DNA of 5,597 nucleotides from Endomicrobiia bacterium. Its GTDB lineage: Bacteria > Elusimicrobiota > Endomicrobiia > Endomicrobiales > Endomicrobiaceae. The position numbers and the translations under genes are program-made. Under the pieces are notes generated by a model. The model searched no databases and was not told where the DNA came from. It saw nothing but the letters and a program-made list of their open reading frames with translations. The stretch spans positions 1 through 5,597 of the forward strand of contig BNVZ01000089.1 in NCBI GenBank assembly GCA_025998475.1. The letters run 5' to 3'. This document shows, one piece after another, positions 1 to 5,278 of the stretch (within the stretch, counting starts at the first letter, position 1; each line of letters starts with the position of its first letter).

Positions 1-238
1 GTATGTGTGACATACAAAACATTGTGGCGTAAGCAAGTGGTATATAAAGTACGTAACTTCACTCGTAAACGTATAAGTGCTTATCAAAACTTTTTTTATA
101 GTTTTTATTTTAACAGACAAGACCCATACGACAGTAGACCTCTTGCATAACTAATATTAAAAGTACCATAGATGTTATGAAACAAAAATGAAAGCAGGTG
201 GGTTGGGTGGATGGGTTTAGTATTAATGGGAGTAAAGG

Positions 239-409
239 ATGCATTTGATAAAACAAAGGATAGCAAGGAGTAAGAAAATAAAAAGGGGGAGGGGTGAGCA
301 AAGCATATCTGATCAACCCAACACACTGAAAAAGAGCATAAAAGACCTTTTGAGGTAGTATGAATTAGGCGTAAATATTAAGACCTATCAAGAAAACTGT
401 TTTTAATAA
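239..409 (+). pseudogene. doubtful fossil reading frame, possibly N-terminus of an IS21-type transposase
   Basis: One frame opens with ATG at 239 and runs 39 codons to TAG at 356. The same frame continues past that stop for 15 more codons to TAA at 407. The segment around the stop reads IKDLLR, stop, YELGVNIKTYQ. This resembles the start of IS21 IstA proteins, where a phrase of the type I-x-E-I-L-R-L-x-x-E-x-G-L-S precedes the helix-turn-helix. The first 20 residues are very basic and unremarkable. There is no good ribosome binding site. The similarity is short and recalled from memory, so chance is quite possible. If it is real, only a fragment remains, since no other IstA motif follows before 500. 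Confidence 0.2.
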
Positions 410-436
410 TTGTTTATAATGACTATTAATTTACGC
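369..436. repeat. inverted repeat with 8-bp perfect arms
   Basis: GCGTAAAT at 369-376 is matched by ATTTACGC at 429-436. Reading inward, similarity continues imperfectly to about 14 bases per arm (11 of 14 matching). The 52 bases between the perfect arms are AT-rich and non-coding. It lies just outside the 3' end of the IS110-family fossil. It could be a weak hairpin, a fossil element end, or chance in AT-rich DNA. Confidence 0.35.
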
Positions 437-502
437 ATAGTAGCAACAATAGTAAACATTTTAAGTTTACCGTTACTTGGTCAGTATTTCGAAAGAAGGC
501 TT

Positions 503-1285
503 TTAAGACATTGTTGGATTTAATAGCAACCAAAGCGCACATAAACAGCATTCGTTTGACAAGTGTCGTCCAACAGAAGTTCTACGCCTTTTGAAAGTCT
601 TACCACTTTCATTTGCGCAAAAGAGCAATACAGCTAAAGCAGAATTTCTATTGCGGTAGCTTTGTAATTTTGCTTTAGTGATAATAAGGCATTGCTGTTT
701 TTCTCCTGCTGACCTTCTGATCATATTTCTTTTACTTTGCCTTTATTTTTGTATTTGTCCGTAACTCTTTGATTTATTGCTCTATACTTTCTAGTTGCTG
801 ATGTAACTCTTTAAAGACTATTCATGACTCTTTAGTTATTTCACTCAATGTCCTTCACTACGCTCTTTTGGCAGCACCTCTTTAAGACTTTTTCATGACT
901 TTTAACCTCTTTTATTGATTGCTTTGGTCCTGTTAATGCATCTTAAAGTCTCTTGAATATTTGATCCATATACTGTTAGCATCTTATTTGGGCCTATTTT
1001 GTCTCTTTTTACTTTTTGGGGTATACTTGATATTAATTGTTTCAATTTACACCTTTGCACTATGAACTTGTATCAGCAACTTGATTTGTTTGTCGACTTC
1101 AGATTCTTAGCGACCTGTTTAAGTCTACACAAAACTAACTGATGTTAATTATGTTGACCTTGCTGAATAGACAAGGGATACCTTCTGGTCATTAGTACTG
1201 CAAAATAGTGTTTGTTTTGTTTCATAAACGTCCATTATTTTTTGAACGTCAATACCATTAAATTCAATGTAAGGGGCATACTTTA
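503..1285 (-). pseudogene. IS110-family transposase, multiply frameshifted remnant
   Basis: Read on the minus strand, this holds the landmarks of an IS110-family (DEDD, PF01548 plus Transposase_20, PF02371) transposase in the right order but in different frames. Near 1221-1256 is GIDVQKIMDVYE, matching the family start (GIDVSKxxLDVY). Near 945-1010 is KVKRDKIGPNKMLTVYGSN, matching the K-T-D-K-I-D-A-K-M-L-x-x-Y-G segment, with the family Asp changed to Gly-Pro. Near 770-815 is KELHQQLESIEQ, the linker coiled coil. Near 700 is SAGEK followed one frame over by TAM, matching the P-G-I-G-x-x-T-A motif. Near 605-625 is NESGKTFKRRR, and CALWLLLNP ends it, matching the C-terminal E-S-G...L-R...A-x-x-N-P region. 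GIDV to DKI is about 83 codons and DKI to ESG about 130, so almost the full length survives. At least five frame changes and several stops rule out function. The exact 5' end is uncertain. Confidence 0.8.
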
Positions 1286-1658
1286 AGTCCCTATAATTGT
1301 AGGAATTGCTTTTGCATTTGATTATTTGAATTTTACATACTAAACTTGAGTATTCACAACCTCACAAGCTTTTCTACTTGTGGTGTTAGAATTTTGATAC
1401 ATACGCACTGTTAGCCCTACTCAAAGTCAATATGCCAACCCCATATACACATGGGTTAATTTGATTTTAAGGAACATCTCTAACAGCTTCCAACTGAAGT
1501 TTCAGTGTCAGGATCGAACGATTCCACACCAATTTATTTTAACGTACACCCAGTCTATTTAAAATGTAGGTAATATGTCATCTGGCTAATGGACAATCAC
1601 TAGCGGATGTTAATAATTGCTAATATGCCAAAAACCACACAGAAAATATCTGTGTATA
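1286..1658. other. non-coding stretch upstream of the IS110-family fossil
   Basis: No convincing coding frame is seen on either strand. Small hairpins are present: CACAAG/CTTGTG at 1363-1382 with an 8-base loop, AACCC(C)AT/ATGGGTT at 1437-1457, and ACACAGA/TCTGTGT at 1637-1655 with a 5-base loop. A short minus-strand stretch near 1480-1540 reads GVESFDPDTETSVGSC before a stop and may be a coding scrap, but I do not recognise it. If the fossil belonged to the IS110 group proper, its non-coding left end (which carries the bridge RNA in that group) would fall here. Confidence 0.4.
1637..1655. other. small perfect hairpin
   Basis: Seven-base arms ACACAGA (1637-1643) and TCTGTGT (1649-1655) flank a 5-base loop. 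It lies a few bases before the candidate promoter at 1659-1687. It has no T-run, so a terminator reading is weak on either strand. It might be an operator-like site or chance. Confidence 0.3.
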
Positions 1659-1687
1659 TTGTAAACACTAGCCACTAGTAGTATTTT
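1659..1687 (+). promoter_or_regulatory. candidate sigma-70-type promoter for the gene at 1769
   Basis: TTGTAA at 1659-1664 and TATTTT at 1682-1687 are separated by exactly 17 bases, a classic -35/-10 layout. The -10 box lies about 82 bases before the ATG at 1769. In AT-rich DNA such matches arise often. If the host is a member of Bacteroidota, a different promoter consensus would apply. Confidence 0.25.
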
Positions 1688-1768
1688 CGCGCTGAGTAAG
1701 ATCAGCTGAAAAATTCATAAATTACTTATAGGATATTTAATCTAAAAATAAATGGAAGGAGTAACATA

Positions 1769-2053
1769 ATGAGAAAATGTGGAGTATTAGTAGTGGTAGT
1801 GGTTGTATTATCAAGTTTAGTATTTAGCTCAGTAGAGGCTCGATCTGACGGGGTACTTTCGGAACTTCTAAGTGAGAAGGCTAGTATTGAGTCTAAAATT
1901 GAATCACACGAAAGTAGGTTCGACACCTATTTTGATTTTCATAATTTATATGCCATTGCACAGTTGATTAAACATATCAATCAGTTTCAGCGGAGACATG
2001 CAGGAATTGTTCATAATATAGAATTTTTAAATATGGTTTTTATTGATGACTGA
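1769..2053 (+). CDS. small exported protein of unknown function, probably truncated by a stop
   Basis: The start is well supported: AAGGAG at 1756-1761 lies 7 bases before ATG. The 94-residue product begins with a typical Sec signal peptide: basic MRKCG, then a hydrophobic core with a run of six valines, then SSVEA, with likely signal peptidase I cleavage after Ala24. The mature 70 residues look mostly helical and charged (EKASIESKIESHESRFD, then IAQLIKHINQFQRRH) with no family I recognise. The valine codons alternate between GTA, GTG and GTT, so the run is not a simple slipped repeat. The TGA at 2051 looks premature, because the same frame continues with protein-like sequence (see 2054-2195). 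The gene is therefore either a shortened but still expressed protein or an early-stage pseudogene. It stands alone, with no co-directional partner nearby. Confidence 0.6.
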   Translation: MRKCGVLVVVVVVLSSLVFSSVEARSDGVLSELLSEKASIESKIESHESRFDTYFDFHNLYAIAQLIKHINQFQRRHAGIVHNIEFLNMVFIDD

Positions 2054-2585
2054 GAAGCTGCTTTGGGCATAGATTTGAGGAGCTATGATAAAAGAGCGCT
2101 GAGGGAAAAAGTATGCGCTGATATAAATTACATAAAAAAAACATGATTATATCGAGGCAAAAGCTGTGACTGTAACCCCCCATATGTATAGGTAATTTAA
2201 AGAGGTTAGTAAAAAATGTCTCTCGCGATAAATGAAACAGCCACATCACCAAAGGAATATTAAATAAATAATTGATGATTAGCAAATAATTGTAGTATGT
2301 GATAGATATACTGAAGTCTAAAAGTCTGTAAAAGTGATGCAGTACATTACTATTTCTTAACTTCTCACTCGGAGTCACGATCTCATTAGTTGTATGTATT
2401 TTTAGGTTTTCAAATGCAACGTTAGAACTGGCATGCATAATCGCCAGTCCTGACGCTGTTTTGTGTTTGAAAACGTCCTTCCTAAAATTTACATCACGCT
2501 CTCGTTCTTCCTGTTGCCGTTGCTCATCGTGATACTGCCATCTATATCCAATTGTTAAGGAATGTACACATACAACTAGATACAT
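2040..2585 (-). CDS. uncertain open frame, unrecognised 181-residue product
   Basis: The frame is open for 181 codons. The first 80 or so residues look like protein: a hydrophobic N-terminus (MYLVVCVHSLTIGY) that could be a membrane anchor or weak signal, then a strongly charged stretch (HDEQRQQEERERD), then TASGLAIMHASSNVAFENLK. From about residue 90 it becomes a run of Phe, Leu, Ile and Tyr as expected of AT-rich non-coding DNA, and the last 50 codons lie antisense to the 1769 gene and its remnant. I see no ribosome binding site before the ATG at 2585, and an in-frame TAA lies four codons upstream. The N-terminal part may be a remnant of a real gene whose end has been lost, or the whole frame may be chance. 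I do not recognise a family. Confidence 0.3.
   Translation of the reverse strand: MYLVVCVHSLTIGYRWQYHDEQRQQEERERDVNFRKDVFKHKTASGLAIMHASSNVAFENLKIHTTNEIVTPSEKLRNSNVLHHFYRLLDFSISITYYNYLLIINYLFNIPLVMWLFHLSRETFFTNLFKLPIHMGGYSHSFCLDIIMFFLCNLYQRILFPSALFYHSSSNLCPKQLLSHQ
2054..2195 (+). pseudogene. untranslated 3' remainder of the exported-protein gene at 1769
   Basis: Directly after the TGA at 2051-2053, the same frame reads 30 codons of balanced, charged sequence (EAALGIDLRSYDKRALREK and so on, ending INYIKKT) before TGA at 2144. Just before that stop is an A8 run (2134-2141). Removing one A moves the reading into a frame that continues HDYIEAKAVTVTPHMYR and stops with TAA at 2193. The original protein was therefore probably about 140 residues, broken by one nonsense change and one homopolymer frameshift. 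The restored Trp or Arg at the TGA is a guess. The product family is unknown. Confidence 0.5.
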
Positions 2586-2770
2586 AATAAAAGGTTAATG
2601 TAATGAAACATGACAACAATATTATCTTTTTATAATAACCGCCAAATTTTTTGTTATCTTCTTAATATATACTCATACGATTTTAGTTCTATATGCATAT
2701 TTGAACAAAATGTCTGTAGGATATTACAACCTTATCGGACGTTCTACCCTCCCCGGTACTGGCTGCTGTC

Positions 2771-3640
2771 TTAATTGGGGGCAGCCGTTCCAGCGCGTGT
2801 GAATCCAGCCCCGGTTACCTGCTGCAGCTGCGGAGTTGGCATTGACAGTCTTACCCCCTGAAGTAATGGGAAAGGCCTCGGAAGTTCCTGCCGCCGCGGC
2901 GGAGTTAGCATTGACTGTCCTACCACCCGAAATGGATCATGCCTCAGAATTTCCGGCAGCTGCTGAAGAGTTGGGATTGAGTGCCCTAACGTCCCCACCG
3001 TCCTACGTCCACTTCTGACCTCTTCGAATGACCATCCTGCCCGCAGCTGATTTTGCCACCGCAGCTGAATTTCCTGGGTCTGCATCCGAAGAAGAAAATG
3101 CATTGACTGTATTTCCTCCTGCGATAAGCCCTGCCGACGCTGAACTTCCTGCAGCCACTGCGGAATTGGAAGTTGTATGACCCCTTGAAATACCGGCGGC
3201 ACCATCCTATATCCCATTCTGACATCATTCAATGTCCATCCTTCCCCCAGCCGCTGTCGCCACAGCTGCTGATTTGCCGAGGTCAGCCCCCGAAATTCAC
3301 CAAGCACTGAGTGTATTTGCGCCTGCGATAAGCCCCGCCGCCGCAGACATTCCTCCATCCACTGCAGAGTAAATTCATATGATTGTTCTACCGACGACAA
3401 GAACGTCCTAGGTCTCTGCCCGAACTCTTCCGATGTCCGTCCTGGCAACATCAGCTGTTGACGCCACCTGTCATCTTGTGATCTACGCGACTCACTAAAA
3501 ATCGACGTAGTCGTAGTTGTTGGGCTGGTGTAAGGAGCTGTTCTTTCGTTGATGTTATGATTATGTCTGGGATCGGGACAGGCAGATAATAAAAAAAGGG
3601 ATAATGGTAAAAAACTCGTAAACGAAATAATTTTATTCAT
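2771..3640 (-). CDS. repeat-containing lipoprotein of unknown function
   Basis: This is an intact 289-residue gene. The start at 3640 is chosen because GGAGG (plus-strand 3648-3652) lies 7 bases before it and the protein then opens with a perfect lipoprotein signal: MNK, hydrophobic FLPLSLFLL, lipobox LSAC, with the lipidated Cys at residue 21. The ATG 12 codons upstream (3676) lacks both. After a Thr-rich linker (residues 38-48) comes a Gln/Arg/Trp-rich body with two full copies and one partial copy of a 68-residue repeat. Trp59, Trp127 and Trp195 are exactly 68 apart, as are Trp94 and Trp162. Consensus features are W-x-x-E, R-R-x-G-L-S-Q, then W-x-x-x-L-x-x-G-W-(ST), V-R-x-G-R. Residues 219-277 hold 22-23-residue Pro/Leu/Gln repeats. 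It should be membrane-anchored and exported. I do not recognise the repeat. Four hand-counted 60-base lines give 45-63% G+C, against 20% in one flanking line, which suggests transfer or strong constraint. Confidence 0.85.
   Translation of the reverse strand: MNKIISFTSFLPLSLFLLSACPDPRHNHNINERTAPYTSPTTTTTSIFSESRRSQDDRWRQQLMLPGRTSEEFGQRPRTFLSSVEQSYEFTLQWMEECLRRRGLSQAQIHSVLGEFRGLTSANQQLWRQRLGEGWTLNDVRMGYRMVPPVFQGVIQLPIPQWLQEVQRRQGLSQEEIQSMHFLLRMQTQEIQLRWQNQLRAGWSFEEVRSGRRTVGTLGHSIPTLQQLPEILRHDPFRVVGQSMLTPPRRQELPRPFPLLQGVRLSMPTPQLQQVTGAGFTRAGTAAPN
2810..2986 (-). repeat. 22-23-codon tandem repeats at the C-terminus of the lipoprotein
   Basis: On the plus strand, CGGAGTTGGC (2831), CGGAGTTAGC (2900) and AAGAGTTGGG (2966) recur at spacings of 69 and 66 bases. 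The protein units begin GHSIPT, GQSMLT and RLSMPT, and the first two continue with P-E-I-L-R or Q-E-L-P-R and end F-R-V-V or L-Q-G-V. The third copy is cut short. The different lengths (22 and 23 codons) keep the frame. Confidence 0.75.
2996..3469 (-). repeat. 68-codon repeat inside the lipoprotein gene (two and a partial copy)
   Basis: Residues 90-147 and 158-215 of the lipoprotein align along their whole length. Residues 58-80 match the second half of the unit (RWRQQL...RTSEEF...RTF against RWQNQL...WSFEEV...RTV). At DNA level CCTGCGATAAGCC occurs at 3118-3130 and again 204 bases on at 3322-3334, which is 68 codons. Each unit looks like two or three amphipathic helices with conserved tryptophans. 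The copies differ clearly, so the duplication is old. Confidence 0.8.
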
Positions 3641-3647
3641 AAAGTAA

Positions 3648-3652
3648 CCTCC
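3648..3652 (-). promoter_or_regulatory. ribosome binding site that fixes the lipoprotein start
   Basis: Reads GGAGG on the minus strand, followed by TTACTTT and ATG. The 7-base spacing is ideal and supports the start at 3640 over the in-frame ATG codons at 3676 and 3664. Confidence 0.75.
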
Positions 3653-3715
3653 AAAGCTTTCCATATATCCTGCCATACTTCACAGCCAAAATTTTTTCGT
3701 TGATATGGTCCCCGC

Positions 3716-3747
3716 TCACGTCTCTATATACATTGGTTGCACCTCCT
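3716..3747 (-). promoter_or_regulatory. possible 5-codon leader ORF with a very strong Shine-Dalgarno
   Basis: On the minus strand AGGAGGTG (3740-3747) is a full match to the 16S anti-Shine-Dalgarno. Eight bases after AGGAGG comes ATG (3733), opening a reading frame of only five codons (M-Y-I-E-T) that ends with TGA at 3716. The lipoprotein start lies 75 bases further downstream. It could be a translated leader affecting expression of the lipoprotein, or the stub of an older gene start left behind after a deletion. The site itself is seen directly, but its function is inference. Confidence 0.35.
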
Positions 3748-4155
3748 GTTTGTAATGTTTAGATACTTCCCTCTGCAATTTCGACATTCATTCTTTCTGA
3801 AGACGTTCCGACAGCTGCACTTAAGCAACACTGTAAACTGCGATTATCAAGAATGTGATAAACCATACAGTTGAAATCACTTTTATAATTATCTCTGATA
3901 AATTCCCATAAGGTGTGCTTATAGGATTTTATACAATTGATAATATATATTTTGAATACAATTGTCTAGAAGTTAATCGGCTTTGTACTTAAACTTTTTC
4001 TATACCTCTTATAAAATTAGGACTAAATAAGTAATTACATTTATTAGCTTTTTTTGTCAACTCAATAATTTATTTTTTGTAACTCCTTATTGTTAACAAC
4101 ACCATTTTTTATGGTTAATTAACATGTAACCAAATATATATCGAAAGAGAAGACA
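3748..4155. other. intergenic region with no supported gene
   Basis: AT-rich and closed in all frames beyond short lengths. It should hold the promoter of the lipoprotein (leftward), but no match stands out. A TTCAAA/TATAAA pair with 17-base spacing exists on the minus strand near 3926-3954, about 290 bases upstream of the start, and is weak. ATACAATTG occurs twice (3931-3939 and 3956-3964). TTAATTAA and GTTAAC palindromes near 4091-4122 precede the pseudogene at 4156 and have no clear role. Confidence 0.4.
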
Positions 4156-4776
4156 ATGACAAAAATAAAAACATCATTAAATTGGTCAGTTATATTTAAC
4201 ATTTTTAGTATTGTTTTAAGTTCCTGCCAAAAAAAACGCTTTTATTGTGAATAGAATAACTGTCCTCAAAAAAAATAGAACATACGAGAAACAAAAAGAT
4301 CAAATACATCTTCAGATAATATATTATCACAATTTTTAAACTAGGAAATTTGGAAAAAATAATATTGCATACTATCCATACTATGAATAATGGTGAGGAA
4401 TGGTATTGTAATCTTAAGGATTACCCATGCCATGGTTTGTCTACATACGAAACTTTTTGAGATCTTCGCCTGATATTTTAAATGCATTACCAAATGGTTC
4501 ATACTTTTTCAGGTCGATAATAATTTAATTCAGTCAGAGAGGATGATAGCTTCTATTTATAAGAAACCATTAATCGATGGTGCTCGTGCGGTATGTGTAT
4601 GTGATTTAGTGTTCAAAAAAGGAAAGCCATTTAAATATATGGAAGAATGGTATGTGGATTCATATTCAAACTCGTCATCATCATCGTCAGAATCATTTAG
4701 TTCACCAAGTTCATCAATCTCTGCACACATCACCTTAGCCATTAACTATAAATTCAAAAACTCAACCTGCTTGTAA
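4156..4776 (+). pseudogene. broken lipoprotein gene with serine-rich C-terminal tail
   Basis: ATG at 4156 opens a lipoprotein signal peptide: MTKIK, hydrophobic VIFNIFSIV, lipobox LSSC with Cys24. Frame 0 stops at TAG 4252. Removing one A from the A8 run at 4229-4236 opens a second frame that stays clear to TAA at 4337 (INRIT-like, then RTYEKQKDQIHLQ). Removing one T from the T5 run at 4333-4337 opens a third, clear for 40 codons to 4457 (KLGNLEKII, NNGEEWYCNLKDYPCHGLS). Beyond T5 at 4454-4458 two readings compete: RSSPDILNALPNGSYFF with a further shift at T5 4505-4509, or a single shift plus one TGA at 4471. Both join the frame that runs through QVDNNLIQSERMIASIYKK and VCVCDLVFKKGKPF to a serine tail, ending TAA at 4774. 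The last part is open from ATG 4543 (77 codons) and could be called a gene, but no ribosome binding site supports it. Original length was about 205 residues. I do not recognise the family. Confidence 0.6.
4672..4689 (+). repeat. TCR trinucleotide run coding six serines
   Basis: Six consecutive TCG/TCA codons give Ser6 in the C-terminal part of the broken lipoprotein, followed by a longer Ser-rich tail. Such a run is prone to copy-number change. The antisense reading gives an Asp run in a 61-codon open frame, which I take to be a shadow. Confidence 0.6.
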
Positions 4777-5033
4777 CCATATCCCAATTTTCTACTGACC
4801 AGTATGCTAATTTAACTCAAATTATTGAGTGTGTTAATTTAATATATGCTGACTAATAGCGGCCTCAACATATTTTTCTCTTATATTAATACAGCATAGA
4901 CAAAGCTATGGTGACATATATCTATTTTTGGTTGTAAGTTTATGAATGTATTTTATTTGTTTGGCATGTCCGACATTCACACCACTAATATCTCCACCAC
5001 CACTCGCAGTAAATACGTCGAACTCCTAAATTG
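4777..5033. other. intergenic region, no clear gene
   Basis: AT-rich. The one point of note is a minus-strand stretch, 4906-5025, open for 39 codons without a start, reading FTASGGGDISGVNVGHAKQ in its first half. It is glycine-rich and more protein-like than its surroundings, and could be a scrap of a lost gene, but I recognise no family. Confidence 0.35.
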
Positions 5034-5264
5034 TCCAAATTAGAAGGCATTAGGTAGAATGCAAACAAATGCATTAACCGCCAAAAAGAGATTAGAGAAA
5101 CACTCAAAGCTGACAAAAAAAGATAAATACTTAAAAAGAATGATTTCATCGAATGATTATGGTGAAAATACAAAAAGAATTATTAAAAGGTTCAATATTC
5201 TAAAAGGTAGATAAGTAATTGAAAATGACGCTTTGGACCGCGATGTAATTCAGGTTTCAGATAT
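5034..5264 (+). pseudogene. C-terminal remnant of an IS5-family transposase
   Basis: The reading SKLEGIR at 5034-5054 matches the family S-G-Y-Q-G-I-(KR) motif. One extra base (TAGA at 5055-5058) shifts the frame, after which ATG 5059 to TAA 5212 gives 51 codons: NALTAKKRLEKHSKLTKKDK, then SSNDYGENTKRIIKRFNILKGR. This aligns with the family end: L-T-K-E-x-K, then the final catalytic Glu in V-E-H/N-E-N, then K-R-F-x-I-L-x-x-R. One base missing near 5212 gives a third frame, where N-stop-K-stop-RFGPRCN at 5217-5249 matches N-R-R-K-R-F-G-L-R-F-N. Both stops are TGA and fit CGA to TGA transitions. The N-terminal and central parts with the two catalytic Asp residues are absent. It is dead, and converges on the Sel1 gene. 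Confidence 0.75.
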
Positions 5265-5277
5265 TCATAACCCTGGA
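5251..5277 (-). terminator. weak hairpin just after the Sel1-repeat gene
   Basis: On the minus strand, immediately past the stop at 5279, CCAGGGTT and AACCTG can pair as an imperfect stem with a 12-base loop and one bulge. There is no clear T-run after it, so it is at best a poor intrinsic terminator. Confidence 0.2.
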
Positions 5278-5278
5278 T

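Noticed and set aside
105..326. Two overlapping minus-strand open frames of about 70 codons
   Set aside because: Composition is Phe/Leu/Ser/Pro noise from a purine-rich plus strand. There is no ribosome binding site and no recognisable motif.
1726..1926. Minus-strand 66-codon frame
   Set aside because: It is the antisense shadow of the signal-peptide gene at 1769, and its Thr run comes from the valine codons.
2051..2053. TGA read as tryptophan (alternative genetic code)
   Set aside because: The intact Sel1 and lipoprotein genes use TGG for tryptophan, and other stops and frameshifts mark the same genes as decayed.
2761..2786. GGCTGC/GCAGCC hairpin over the lipoprotein stop as a terminator
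   Set aside because: The loop is 14 bases, the stem overlaps the stop codon region and no T-run follows on the minus strand.
2836..3228. Plus frame at 2836-3018 and minus frame at 2986-3228 within the lipoprotein gene
   Set aside because: Both are shadows of the repeat-rich lipoprotein frame. Their apparent repeats are the same DNA repeats read in the wrong frame.
4557..4742. Minus-strand 61-codon acidic frame with an Asp run
   Set aside because: The plus strand gives a more protein-like reading that joins upstream segments of the broken lipoprotein. The Asp run is the complement of the serine codons.
4985..5173. Minus-strand 62-codon hydrophobic frame
   Set aside because: It is antisense to the IS5-family transposase tail, which has clear family motifs on the plus strand.
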